Source of the DNA: Neurospora tetrasperma FGSC 2508
Taxonomy: Eukaryota > Ascomycota > Sordariomycetes > Sordariales > Sordariaceae
Reading direction: 5' to 3'
Assembly: GCF_000213175.1 (NCBI RefSeq)
Contig: NW_009799104.1
Location: forward strand, 2,235,724-2,299,723
DNA length: 64,000 bases
Position numbers and translations under genes: made by a program. The notes beneath the pieces were generated by a model. It had not been told where the DNA came from, searched no databases, and saw nothing but the letters and a program-made list of their open reading frames with translations. How positions within the stretch are numbered: position 1 is the stretch's first letter; every line of letters starts with the position of its first letter. Shown piece by piece: positions 20,949-32,877 of the stretch.

Positions 20949-22966
20949 CTACGCAGCATTCGAAGTCGACCTCCTCCAAATCATAAACGCCGCTAGCGCC
21001 GCGCACGCCGTCGCTCCCAGTGCCATGTACAGACTGGCCCTATCCGCCGGCGGTTCCTCGCTCCTAGGAAACGCCGTGCTGGGGTTCGTCGCCGCCTCCG
21101 CCAGCGCGACAAACAGTTCGCTAATGCTATTCCAGGTGACGCTTACGTGCAAGGGCGCGCTCATGTTGAGCGCGGCTGTGTACGCGTCTGGCTGCAGCTC
21201 GCTGCGCTGCGTGGTCTTGTCGCGGTCGGCCTTGAGGGCCGTGTAGACGGCGGGCAGCTCGTCGAGCTGCGGGTATCGCTTGCGGAGCTCGACAATGTGC
21301 GAGAAAGAGTCGGGCTCGGACGAGTCGTAGGCGTAGCAGATGAGGTCGCAGGCGTCCAGTTTGGCTTGGTTCTCGAGGATGGCCGGCTCCAGCTCGCCGA
21401 GTTCTTCGAGGATCAGATAGCACTGCTTGCCGCCCTGGAGCTCGACGCTGTTGACGGCCTGTCTGGGCTTGATGGTGGGGTGGTAAAGTGTGTCGAAGGG
21501 ACGGTTGAGGAAGACGTCTAAGAGGGAGGATTTGCCGGCGCCGGAGGAGCCGAGAATGTAGCAGAGGACTACGTTGCGGTCCACGCGCCCGGGCCGACGT
21601 CTTCGCTTCCGAGGTTTTGTGATTTTGAGGGCGGCTGTTGTCGTCTCGCGGGCGTTTGGTGTCTCGAATCCTAGGTATGCTAGATACTCGAGGGTTGTCT
21701 TCGGTTCTAGAAAGGTAGTCATGCTCCACTGGGCAAGCCAACCTTGGAGAGTGATGTGCCCAGCCTCGTTCCGGACGGTGGTGGAGGGGAACGAAGTCTC
21801 AGCCCAAGAGTGTGGGAGTCCTGGAGTGGGCGCGAACAAGGCAGCAAGTTCCCGGTCATTGAGACCTCCATCGTTGTCCTTGTCAAAAGTCAAGAAAAGA
21901 TCCATGAAAAACCGGTATCCCGCTGGACTGAGTTCTGCGGACGCATAATCGGGAACGTCGAATCGTGGGTGTAAGAAACTGTCCTCCAAACTCAAACTGT
22001 CTGTGTAATGATATTTCCGAAGAATGATCCAAATCGTCTCGTGCCGCCCCTTTTCTGCATATAGCTTGTTCAGTTGCAGAAACCCTCGGAGATCCAAACC
22101 CTTGTCAGTGCTAGAGCTTGGCACTGATTTGCTGACTGTCAGCTTGATGTTGTCGAGGTCTTCTTGCGAAAGCGGCTTGTCAAAAGACTTTTGTTGGAAA
22201 TCCTGCATTTCTTGATCGTTCAGGCACCCATCCTGGTCCTTGTCGGACAGGAAGAATATCCTCCTCAACGCATCGACGCAGGCGGGCTTCAGCTGGCCTT
22301 CCTTGTAGTCGAACAAGGGGGCAATGGGATGCGTAACGGCCTTCTGACACAGATAGAAGACCTCAATTACGTTCTTCTGCTCCTTTGCGCTCGTCCTGAT
22401 GCACGAATCGATCTCCCTGAATTCGGCCATTACAGGAAGCATCTCTTCCTCGGCCACCTGCGCAGCATTTCCATCACTAACAAGGTCCGACTTATTGGCG
22501 CATAGTACAACCGGAACATTGACCCCCAATGATCGGAAGTAGGGCATCCAGAATAGAGCGACGCGTTCGTAGCTGTAATGATCGGAGTAGACCAGCAGGA
22601 TGACGTTGGACTTTCGAATCTCCTTGCGCAAGGTGGTTCGGTCTTGTGGGCGGGCGGATGTATCAACGATGGTAGTGGTAACATTTTCGGGTGTTCCGGT
22701 CGTCGGGGGAATGGTAACTTGAGGCAGGACGGCCTGTATCTTGTTGGCGACGAAGACGCCCTTGACTAGAGAGGCAATCAAGCTGGACTTGCCGGTCCCC
22801 TCATCGCCGCAAACGCAGATTCGGACTGCTACAAAGGGTTAGGTTAACATTTGTCAGGAGTAGTGTCTATACGAAGCATAACAGAAAAAGCTCTTGTTGC
22901 TGGAAACGTCGACCTTGCGCGTGCTGGACATCAAGGGAAAGTAGCTGGAATCGTACCAGTAGACAT
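20949..22966 (-). CDS. gem1: Mitochondrial Rho GTPase Gem1 (Miro)
   Basis: Tail-anchored outer-membrane GTPase controlling mitochondrial shape and inheritance, and a regulator of ER-mitochondria contacts in yeast. Two exons: a tiny one at 22966-22957 (ATG TCT ACT G) and 22828-20949, giving 629 residues. The intron has donor GTACGA and acceptor TTGTAG. Splicing yields [19 protein letters not shown], restoring the P-loop that a single-exon reading would lose. Order of domains: first GTPase (4-170, with NKSD), EF-hand [12 protein letters not shown] at about 205, EF-hand [12 protein letters not shown] at about 319, second GTPase with P-loop GSSGAGKSS at about 430, and a C-terminal membrane span ([16 protein letters not shown]) at about 602-620 with a short basic tail. 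This is the full length expected for fungal Gem1. Confidence 0.95.
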
Positions 22967-24876
22967 GGTGGCGTAGACACGCAGCTGCTATTCCATGATA
23001 ATCTGTACTAGCCGTCTCAATAAGCTAGAGTCGCGGTGCACTGATTTACACAGTGACGAGAATCGGAATGTTTCGTTAAATAGATGGTTCAAAAAACCAA
23101 GGAGGACAGGTTGAACGTGCAAGAGTGTCAGTGTCAAGTGTCAGTTATGCAAGCGGGCAGGTGGTCGGATGGTTTTGTTGAAATCGAACGAGCTCCAAGT
23201 TGCTCAAGCCAAGGAGTCGTCGAGGTTCCTCAAAGTGGAGAATCTCGTTTGCTCAACTGACCACTCAGAAAGAGCGCTGGTTGGGCGAATTGGGGTCGGT
23301 GGGTCCAGACCTCCCCGCCTGGCTCAGTCAAGTTGTCTGGACAACCACACTTGTTGTGTACATACACAATCGTGAGGTCAAGGTATGGGTTGGAATCCTT
23401 CTGCTACGTAGCCACTTGCTGTCGCTATTTCTGGCACGTGGGAATGTATACACTATTTGCGATTGCAACTGGGAGCGAGACATGACGAGTGACCTGGACC
23501 ATGAAGCTCAGAGGATGCCAAGGTTACCGATGCAAGAGCGCTATGAAGTCCAACCAGGATCCCATGATCAGGACGATACGAAGGAACTCATTGTGATGGA
23601 ATCTCTTTCCCGAGCCTACCGCGATGAGCACCGGCACAGTTACCCCAATTGTGCATCTGCAGGCGACCTTTATATGCATCCCCCATAGTCCTGTCTGCAC
23701 TCTATCCGCAAGCTTCAGAGGCTGAAGTGTTTCTGTTGTACATGATAGTGAAGAGCGTGCGAGTGGTGTGGTTCCATTGGTTTTGGCACAACTTGAGGCT
23801 TCTAGAAGGGATGACAGCCACCCAACGGGGCATTACAGGTCCGGGCCGCCGCCGAGGCTCCGGACGATGTCGTCGTCTCATTCAGCCGATTTACCCCACA
23901 CTTTCCGGAGATCCATTCATCCCGCGTGGTTTTCGGCCAGTAACGAAGGGTCCCAGTGGCTCCCGCCCGCGCTTCCCCAGCCTTCTGAAGCATCCAAAAT
24001 GTGACACTAAAGAAGCCCCCTGTCCGTCCCAGTCCAACATCATGTCGTGCTGATAGCGTATTGGCGCGTCACTGCAGCGTACCTAACTCATCCTTGAACA
24101 ATGCCGTCAATCCCGCATTCTTCGGTGTGTCTTTCCCCGGACTCAATTCCAGCCTGAGATCGTCCGTCTCTTCTCCTTCCTTTCTTTCAACTCATCCATC
24201 CAGGTCCTCCATCATCTCCCGTCCTGATCCGCCTTTTGTATATTTACAACCTCGAGCTTTCCACTTCCCATACCTGGTACTTCTTGGATACTGTTGTTAT
24301 CTTCCGTTATCTCTCTTTTCCCCAGTCGAAGCTTCCACAGTCTTGGCCTCCTGCTTCTGGCTGCTTGCAAACTGCCCGTCAAGCGCCGCCCGCCACATTC
24401 AATCCATCTTGGCATCCCGCTTGCGACAACGAGTCGGCTTCGATTCTCAACCTCCCGAACTTGTCACTCGCCGAAGACACCACCACCACCGCTCACGCCC
24501 ATCCATTCCAAGCCCACCCCTTCTCGAGCCTTCGATCTCTTGTAGCTCAGTTTGCCGACCACCTCCTGTTTGGGACTCTGCGTCTGCGTGCGGCAAAACA
24601 AACCGCATCCACCAATTCCGCCCAGCCGCCTCTTTAGTGTAGGCTATCTCACCGAATAGCTGTTGTCGAGATTACCGAGTCCAGCGCCATAAAGCGCATT
24701 AAGCCGGCAAACTGGAGTCCGCAGTAGCAGCCATGTTGTAAGCAAACTGATTAAGAGATACGCGCACCACCTGCCAGTTCTTGCTATACCCAAGTCAGAG
24801 GACAAACCACAAAAGGACACACCCCCACCCAAAAAAACGTAGCCGGTACAGACGCAGCACACAAGAAGCACCGAGC
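22967..24876. promoter_or_regulatory. Upstream region of gem1 and creC
   Basis: 1.9 kb between divergent starts. The right half (24100-24640) is rich in C and T, typical of a long fungal leader, and its open frame of 213 codons looks like a by-product of that composition. The 162-codon frame at 23200-23688 has no recognisable features. Nothing else is seen. Confidence 0.4.
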
Positions 24877-27087
24877 ATGCAGGCTGATTTCACCTATTCC
24901 ATCCATAGTGTCCTCCCTCCACCGCCGAGGTATCCAAGCCAGGCGGGATACGGACTCGTCCCTGGCTATGTTGCGCCCATGATAGAGACCAACAATATCC
25001 TGACGCACCCTTCAGGGCCCGAGTACCAATTCCTAGTTGGAGAGGGCCTGTACACGCTCAAGGAAGACCTGCATCTTGCAACCCCCCCACCACATCCATC
25101 CGAAGCTCCAGTCATCAATCCGAATCCGCTCGCGACCACCCCCCAACCTGCTACTGCCGGCACGAGCCTTTCCATTGTCAACCTTGGTGTACGCCCGCCA
25201 CCGCCAGGCTTATTTAGGGTTGGTTCTCGAGCATATGGAGTGCAGCAGAGCATCCAAGAACATCCAGATGAAAGCCGGTCGTCTTCCGGGGTACGTGGCA
25301 GCAGCGAGGGTGCTCGCGCCGCTTCCAGCGATGCCGGCGCCATCTTCTCCAGCACGCCAGCTTTTGGCGAGGGAAACACACTTTTAGCTCAAACAAACCA
25401 CAAGGACAATAAACGAAAGAAGCCAAAGAACAGTATGACAAAAAGCAACTCTTCGTTTATCTCCCGGGTTATCGTCCACGAATCTCTACACAAGAGGTTA
25501 AACGATCGACCAGCAGACGGCCTATTTGCGTTTGCCAACATTAACCGAGCCTTTCAATGGCTGGATCTTTCTTCGGCCTCCAAGGCCGACTACTTGACGA
25601 AAATTCTCTTTACTAAAGCGCATTGTCTCTGCCACGATGTCAACAGGTTAACCAAGAATTCGTCACATATCGATGTGATTATGGGCTTCTCTACCGGCGA
25701 AATAATTTGGTGGGAACCAATATCACAACGGTATACTCGATTAAACAAGAAGGTATTTGCCCCCGTAGCAGCACACTATCGGCTATTTGTCAAGCTGACA
25801 CAACGGGCAATAGGGCATCATCAACAAGACTCCGGTATCCACGATTCAATGGATCCCTGGATCAGAAAACCTCTTTCTGGCAGCGCACATGGATGGAACA
25901 TTAGTCGTGTACGACAAGGAGAAAGAAGATGCTATTTTCTCGCTGGAAGACGAGGCCGCCACTCGTGCCAGCGGGGACAGCCATGGTGTCCCTAACGGCA
26001 TTAAGGGTTGCAACTACACCAGCCAGATCCATGTGCACAAGTCTGTTCACTCCAAAAACCAGAAAACGAATCCAGTGGCTGTGTGGAAGCTTTCAAACCA
26101 TCGTATCAACGCATTCGCCTTCTCTCCCGACCACCGGCATCTCGCGGTAGTTTCAGAAGACGGCACGTTGAGGATAATCGACTATCTGAAGGAAGAGTCA
26201 GTACTCCAGCAGTGCATTTCCGACTCCCCCGAAGCTAACTTCGTCCTACTAGGTTAATTGACCTCTTTTACTCTTATTATGGCGGCTTAATGTGCGTCTG
26301 CTGGTCCCCCGACGGCAAATATGTCCTTACCGGCGGTCAGGATGACCTCATTTCTATTTGGTGTATTTCTGAATCTGCCCTCATTGCCAGGTGCCAAGGC
26401 CATCATTCTTGGGTAACCTCAGTGGCTTTTGACCCCTGGCAGTGCGACGGAAAGAACTACCGCTTTGGCAGTGTTGGCGAGGACTGTCGGTTGTGCCTGT
26501 GGGATTTTAGTGTCGGCATGTTGCACCGGCCCAAAGCCGTAAGCTTTCCATTTTCCCTCAAACTTGGATAATTCGACCTGCTTGATAGCTAACCTCTTGA
26601 GTGCAATCACAGGCATCAGTAAGACAGCGAGGATCCTCCTTCTCGTCCCGTTTTGTATCTCTCCAGAGGGCCGAAACGCAGAATACGACGACCAGTAATC
26701 GCCTGCGATCGGATTCGAACCTGTCGAGTTCGGGGGACGCGGGCGCTGCTGAGGAGACACAACCTGCGACCGCCACTCTAGAGCAAAAGGTCGAACCACA
26801 TCCCGTGGAGCCGAGGGCGAGAATGGCCATGTTACCCCCTGTTCTGGTATGTGCTTGCTTTCTTATTTTCTACTACCCCTGGGTGTCCACAACTACAATG
26901 TGGGAGGGAAATCTAACGATGGGAAACTACACAGAGCAAAATAATTGACGACGACCCGCTTTGTTGGCTTGACTTCACCAAGGACGCGATCGTGACAAGT
27001 TGCAAGTCTGGTCACGTCCGAACTTGGAATCGCCCGTCAGACGACTTCTCTACGCCGTCTCAGTCCCAGCATGGAGATGATAACTAG
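24877..27087 (+). CDS. creC: WD40 catabolite-repression protein CreC (DMWD family)
   Basis: In Aspergillus, CreC partners the deubiquitinase CreB in carbon catabolite repression. Five exons: 24877-25752, 25814-26196, 26253-26538, 26613-26846 and 26935-27087. All have GT-AG introns of 56-88 nt, giving 643 residues. Family marks are [19 protein letters not shown] and NPNPLAT (about 55-85), a Ser/Lys-rich linker, [10 protein letters not shown], then WD repeats: [79 protein letters not shown] and [14 protein letters not shown] last repeat follows in exon 5 ([19 protein letters not shown]). A further ATG 96 nt upstream in frame is possible, but 24877 gives the more family-like start ([20 protein letters not shown]). 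Exon 4 encodes a Ser/Thr-rich insert between WD strands. Confidence 0.9.
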
Positions 27088-27645
27088 GAGACATGATTTC
27101 ATGTGCTTATCAGGTGCAATAAGGTATATGTTGATGTCATCCCCCCCTTTTTTTCTCCTCTTTTGTTTCTTTTTTTCCCTTCCTTTTATCTCTCCCTGGG
27201 AATATTTCAGAGGTTCAACAAGTTTTGCATTCTACTGGCCATTTTTTTTTCTGGTGTTACGTAAGAGGGTGAGTGAGGGAGGTGTCAAATGTTCACTTCT
27301 TGTGCATTGTATATACATTAGATCTGTAGCAAGCGATGAGGGAAAGGGGACGTTTTTGGAAACATTGTCGGTAGATGGTGGTCAGCTGCGGTCTTATTGG
27401 ATACCATCAAATCGTACTGGCGCAGTCAACGAGCATCAAGTCGGAGTTCACAAGTATCTGATGACGAATCTGTGAGTAATTGCTTTTCCTATGGTTCCTT
27501 CCGTAAACCCATCCCTTTCCGATCTATTGTAAATACACAAACCCGCATGCACCTTTAAATGCTACCTTAGATTCGAAACTATCAAGTCACCCAAGCCAGT
27601 AAATGCCATATTCGTCACACCAATTTTCCTTCCACACCATCAAAC
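27088..27645. other. Intergenic between convergent creC and Ctr86-like genes
   Basis: 558 nt of 3' flanks with T-rich runs at about 27145-27190. No gene seen. Confidence 0.5.
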
Positions 27646-28065
27646 TCACATAAAGTCCTCCTCCTCCGTCTCCTCGGCGTCCCTCTGTCTCGACCCACTT
27701 CCGCTTCCGATTCCCGACCCACTCGGCGACGCAAAAGGCGGCTGACCAATTGCCAACCTCGCCGCCTCATCCGCCAGCGTCAAGATATCCTTGAACAGAT
27801 CCTCCGGTCTACCGCCATGGTTCCTGACAGCCTGCATCATCGGATGGTTCAGATGTCCACCGACACCGGGAACACCGGTGGCGGCGCTGTGCAGCGGCGG
27901 AAGCGCGTTCATGTACGCCTTGGTGAAACGCTCGTAGTCCGAGGGGGAGACGGAAATGAGAGGGGAGGCGAGGGAGGGGAGGGTGAGTGCGGAAGGAGGA
28001 GTTGGTGGAGGAGGGGCAGGGCCGTGGACGCGAGCCGGGGGTTGGTGGGTGTGGGTGTTGTTGTT

Positions 28066-28164
<99 letters not shown>

Positions 28165-30988
28165 GCTGGCGCTGGGAGCTGCTTGTGATGAAAGATGGTC
28201 GTGGTCGTGGGTGCTGCTGGAGGTGCTGGTGTTGGAGTTGGTGGTGATCCCGCTCTCGTTGCTAGCTGCGCTGGACGGGCGGGGGGGATATTGTTGATAG
28301 GCCGCTGGCGGGTGGTATTGTTGCTGCTGCGCAGATGAGGAGGGGGAGGAGCCGGGCTGAGCATTGTTGGACTTAACGCGGACCTTCACCTCGCCGGCGA
28401 TACCGTCGACGCGAAGAGGGACAGGCTGGGTGAGTCCGCTGGCGTCGGGTGCGGGCTGGAGGTTGGGCGGTGGCGAGACGGCTACTAGGTCGTGCAAGAC
28501 CTTGTTGGCCTCTGCAGAGCCGTCCATGAGCCACTTGAGGCAGATCTGCACGCGTTCGCGCGCGAACCTGTTATGGTCGTCGTAAACGCAGCAGTTCAGC
28601 AAGCTGATGATGCCATTGTGTTGGAGGATTTGCTTCTGGACCACGGGGTTGCCGGGGCCACTGCGTCCCGCTTCTGGCTGCAGGAGTCCAGCAATGATGT
28701 GGAGGATTTGGCCCTTGATGCCAGCCCAGGGGAACTTGTGAGCATGTTCCTGAATAGGGGGAGGAGGGGGTGGCGGGGGCGGATCGGCGCTGTCGTAGTC
28801 ATGGGACTCCCGGTCATCGTCGTGAGGCGGAGGGGGGCGCCGGTGAGCAGAGCGGTCAGGGAGGTCAACCATGGGCTTCTTCGGCACGGCAGACTCAAGG
28901 CTCTTGAGGAGGACAAGAAGATCGAACACGGCCTCCCATTGAATAAGGCATGTCCTCCACTCGATGGGCTCATTTACCGTCATCAGCAGGTCAAGGAACT
29001 GCTGGAGACCGTCCTTGGCCCTTTCCATATCCCAGCTGTCGACAGGGAAGTCGACAGGATCGCACGTCTCATTGCGGATTTGCGCCTGAAGGTGCATGAG
29101 AGCGGTACACTCGGGTACTATGCGAGTGCGGAACTGGATGTAAAGAAACTGCAGGAGCTTGATATCCCGCAGATGTCCCTTGGAACCGGGCTGTATCGGG
29201 TCCTGAAGACGCGTCCGGAACATGTTGTTCACCAGACGAAGCAGAACAGTCTGGGCGGGCGAGATAATGTCTTTGGGAATACGCAACGACTGCCACGCAA
29301 ATGGGATCAAAGCACTGTGGTGGATGGCTTCAACAATTTGAGTGGTAAGCTGGAAAATGAGAGACTGCTCACTCTTTTCCCACACCGCAATGAACACCAA
29401 GATCTCACGCAACAGACTCCTGCCGCACTCGAGAGACAGGAACATTCTGCATCTCGTCTTCTGCAAGTTCTCACCAGCCCGACTAAGTGAGATGCCTGCA
29501 CTATCGAGAATGCAGGATTTCACAATCATGTGAAGTGCCTCGATTTGCTTGGGATCAAGGATGTTGGGAACTTCGGTGAGCAAGCCGCTCATGGGGCCTT
29601 CACCATACGACTCGTCATCGTCAACATCCTCGTCCTCGATCATGTCGTCGTTGTAGTCCGGTAGGTTGTAGTGGCGATCATCCCGAATTTCTCCCTCGGG
29701 GCCCTGATGATCCGGTAACTGGACATCCTCAGCGGAATGAACGGAGCCCTCTTGATCATCGTTACGAAACGAATGAGGATACCGGTTTAGCGAGCTAAGC
29801 TTGCAACCCTCAATAAGCTGGTGAGCCTTTTCGACCGAAGGCATCGAAATGATCCATTCGTCGTAGTTGGGATCCCGCACCTTGAGCCACCAGGTGTCGA
29901 CTTCCCTTGACACGCGGCCGTAAAGCCTGTCTTGTTCAAACTTGTCTTGTTCGTCCTCCTTCCACTGTGGCGTGATCTTGGTCTCTTCGCCGATATCGTC
30001 GGCTCGCGGACGAACATGCGGCATCCAGTTCCACGACAAGACGGAATTTTCGGGTAGACTTCCAGGAGGGGATCCGCGAGAGCCCAAGTTCCGTTGGTAA
30101 TCAACCAGTAATTGCCGAGCCTTGTCGCACATCCTAGAGTTGCGCTCGATCCAGTTCTGGACCTCCATCTTGGCGACATCGGGGCGGAAGTCGGCGAACT
30201 GGGCACCAGCATCCTGCTGTTCCTCGCCAGACTCGTCATCAAACAAAACAGCACACCAAAATGACATCTTGTTCCGGTCATTCTTGGCGATCCAGTTGTG
30301 GGCTTGCTGCAGACAAGTGATGAGGAGTTTCTTATACAACTCGGTGATCTCGCTGAGCTTGTGGCGGGCAGTCTCCTCCAGGATGTCGCCATCGTAGGCC
30401 TTGCTAGTGACGTTGACACAGAGGGTGATGGTCTGATAGAGCATCTTGTCGAACTGGGCCGCAGCGCACAGATCCTGGGGAATCTCTGGTTCGGGGACAA
30501 CCAGCAGGTTCCTTGCAATGTGCATCAACTTGATCAATAATTGCAGGTCCTCTTTAAGTGACGTGTAGTTTTTTGTGATGAGAGCGGTGCTCTCCTGGGG
30601 GGTGATGCCCTTTTCGGGGTCATTAAGGCTCTGCAGAGGACCAATCGACCGCGTTGTCAAACTAGGAAGCGCGGCGGCGAAGGACTTTGTGAGCCACACC
30701 CATACTTCCACACTTCTTGACAGCGTTTCTCTGCGATACGAGTTAGTGTCATGAGCTTTGGAGGAGACATGGATTTCCTTACCGGACTTCTTTCAAGTTG
30801 TGTGTCTTTTCCAAAGTCCTGGAAATGAACTTGGTCACGTAGGACATGGTACGAGGACCGATAGCAGGATCCATCTTGAGCCACCCCTCAAAGCAGCTCA
30901 TGGCCGAGGCAAAGCAGAGCTCCTCGACCGTGAGAGCAGGGCGATGGTCGGCTGGCGCAGCGCCCTCGGGAGCGGCAGGCGTCTCCAT
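27646..30988 (-). CDS. Ataxin-10 / Ctr86-like protein
   Basis: Two exons: 30988-30783 and 30730-27646, with an intron of 52 nt (GTAAGG...ATCGCAG), giving 1096 residues. The clue is at residues about 755-825: VVQKQILQHNGIISLLNCC, then DDHNRFARERVQICLKWLMDG. This fits the ataxin-10 domain pattern (no downstream block, 'lggIplLL..c..De.NPf.rEwai..lrnL'). An N-terminal helical block has LMHIARNLLVVPEPEIPQDL, similar to the 'RNLc...peNQ' motif of the same family. Yeast Ctr86 and human ataxin-10 are armadillo-like proteins with roles in cytokinesis or proteostasis that are not well defined. Residues 345-385 are acidic. Residues 860-1000 are disordered with a run of about 35 Asn (AAC codons), and the tail is Gly/Ser-rich and acidic. 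I first considered STRIPAK subunits and rejected them. The gene is head to head with MTAP. Confidence 0.7.
28060..28165 (-). repeat. AAC trinucleotide tract (poly-Asn) in the Ctr86-like gene
   Basis: About 35 nearly pure AAC units read on the minus strand (GTT on the plus strand), with one AAT near one end. In frame, it encodes poly-asparagine at residues about 924-958. Confidence 0.95.
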
Positions 30989-31793
30989 GATGATGATGTG
31001 CGGGCGACGAGCTTACACTCTGTCTTTCAACTATATTTTTGTGGTTGAAAGAACTGTATTGGATAATGGCGTTGTTGGGGCTACGAGCACCTGGATGACC
31101 AGGGTTCTTTCGAATAGTAAGCGACAAGATGCTGATGATATATTGGGCCGATATCGTGTAGATATAAAAAAGAAACGTCGGTTTATTCGCAGCAACAGAA
31201 CAGCCAAATACACCAAAGCCCAATGAGTGACGTTGCAAAAGGAAAAAAGGCCCAAGCACAACTTCGGCGCTCAGAAGTGAATTCAAGTGAATTTGAAAGA
31301 AGCTCTTGAAGTTCAGAGGAAAGAGCACTGGTCATTGGTCAGCGGCAGGCAAAGTGGTTCGCAAATGGATTTTCAAAAGTGGAGAGGCATCTTCGAACTG
31401 ACAAACCGCAGCGCCAAGACTTTCTGCTTGCATAAGACATTTGACCCCTGGCACATCGATGCCTCAACTCAAGGGCCCCCCCCGCATATCCATCCCTGCA
31501 GTCGGGTCCCTGGACCAATTCCTTATCTTATCGCCATCATCGAGGGGTCGGGTATCATCCGAAGAAAAAAAAAAAAAACTGGAATAGGTGATACGGCAAC
31601 CGGGACGACGAAGCGATTATAGCGTTAGCGACCAGGGAGGTGGTAATGCGGGGGTCTTATTGCGTCTTCTTAGTGTACATATCTTCTCTCTTTTCTGTCT
31701 TTGTCTGCTTCTTCGGACGCGTTTCTTTCTTTCCCTGCATATATAGCCGCCCGTCACTTAGAGTATCTACCTAGTATTGGACCAATCGCCAAA
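30989..31793. promoter_or_regulatory. Shared upstream region of the Ctr86-like gene and MTAP
   Basis: 805 nt between divergent starts. It contains an oligo-A run at 31565-31579 and a T/C-rich stretch (31660-31740) just before the MTAP start. No other feature. Confidence 0.45.
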
Positions 31794-32877
31794 ATGGAGA
31801 ACCTTCCCACCACTTACGATGGTAAGTCCAAGTCGTTGCCGTCTTCCTGTTGCCTTAATGGATTGATTACCATAGATATGGTTGCTCTCAGCGCCAATTG
31901 CCTTGTGTCACCACGCGCTCAGGGAGGAACAACAAGATTGAACACCAGCTAAAACTACTTTCCTTCCACCAGGCCCCGTCCACATCGCCGTCATCGGCGG
32001 TACCGGCCTCTCCAAGCTCGAGGGCTACGTCCCCGTTGCCGCCCTTAACCCCACCACGCCCTGGGGCTCTCCCTCCTCTCCCCTCATGATCTTCGAGCAC
32101 AATGGGCACGCCGTCGCCTTCCTCGCTCGTCACGGTCTCTACCACCAGCTGGCTCCCCACGAGGTTCCCGCGCGCGCCAACATCGCCGCCCTGCGCTCCA
32201 TCGGCGTGCGCACCATCATCGCCTTCAGTGCCGTCGGCTCTTTGAGAGAAGAAATCAAGCCCATGGATTTCGTCATCCCCGACCAGATCATCGACCGGAC
32301 CAAGGGCATCCGCCCCTTCACCTTCTACGAGGGCGGCGTGGTAGGCCACGTTGGCTTTGCCGATCCTTTCGACGCCGGCTTGGCGCAGGTCGTCGAGAAG
32401 TGCGCGTCCGCGATGAAGGGTGACGGTGTCGTGCTGCACAACAAGGGAACCATCATCTGCATGGAGGGACCCGCGTTCAGCACCCGCGCCGAGAGCCACA
32501 TGTATCGCTCGTGGGGCGGTAGCGTCATCAACATGTCCGCGCTCCCCGAGGCCAAGCTCGCAAGAGAGGCCGAGTTGGCCTATCAGATGATTTGCATGGC
32601 GACCGATTACGACTGCTGGCGCGACGAGGCGGGCGAGGATGTGGATGTCGCCATGGTCATGAAGTACATGGCTGCCAATGGCGAGAATGCCAAGCACCTC
32701 GTGGGTGCGGTGCTGGATGAGCTGCTTAAGCAGGATAACAGCGATTTGGTCCTGGCCAAGAAGTGGCAGGGTAGTGCCCAAGGCGCGGTCAAGTTTATGA
32801 CCAAGCCTGAGGGCCGTGATCCGGAGGCTATGAAGAGGGTTGAGTTCCTCTTCCCTGGGTTTTGGGAGCAGAACTAA
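31794..32877 (+). CDS. mtap: S-methyl-5'-thioadenosine phosphorylase
   Basis: Cleaves methylthioadenosine with phosphate to adenine and methylthioribose-1-phosphate, in the methionine salvage pathway. Exon 1 is only 28 nt (31794-31821, MENLPTTYD). A 151-nt intron follows (GTAAGT, AGCTAAAA branch-like site, CCACCAG), then exon 2 (31973-32877), for 310 residues. Joined, it reads TYDGPVHIAVIGGTGLSKLEG, the phosphate-binding start of the family. Further signatures are HGLYHQLAPHEVPARANI, SAVGSLREEIKPMDFVIPDQ, MEGPAFSTRAESHMYRSWG at about 173 (substrate Met) and VINMSALPEAKLAREAEL. Asp at ATDYDCW matches the purine-binding Asp of the MTAP branch. Homologues are about 280-350 residues, so this is full length. 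The trimeric cytosolic form is expected from the family. Confidence 0.95.

Noticed and set aside
23200-23688. 162-codon frame between gem1 and creC
   Set aside because: No family resemblance, no plausible leader, mixed composition.
24001-24642. 213-codon frame upstream of creC
   Set aside because: Ser/Pro/Arg-rich translation of a pyrimidine-rich leader. No conserved motif, and no start context of note.
26705-26725. Perfect Pol III B-box (GGTTCGAATCC) on the minus strand in creC exon 4
   Set aside because: No A-box at a sensible distance, no cloverleaf, no T-run. It lies in coding sequence and is most likely chance.
28492-29490. 332-codon open frame antisense to the Ctr86-like gene
   Set aside because: Shadow frame opposite a clear coding exon with no recognisable motifs.
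27646-30988. First reading of this gene as a STRIPAK subunit (HAM-2/Far11)
   Set aside because: The conserved N1221 and DUF3402 signatures are absent, while the ataxin-10 domain pattern is present.
31888-32781. 297-codon open frame antisense to MTAP
   Set aside because: It mirrors a GC-rich, codon-biased gene. The plus strand carries an unmistakable enzyme, and the antisense product has no family features.
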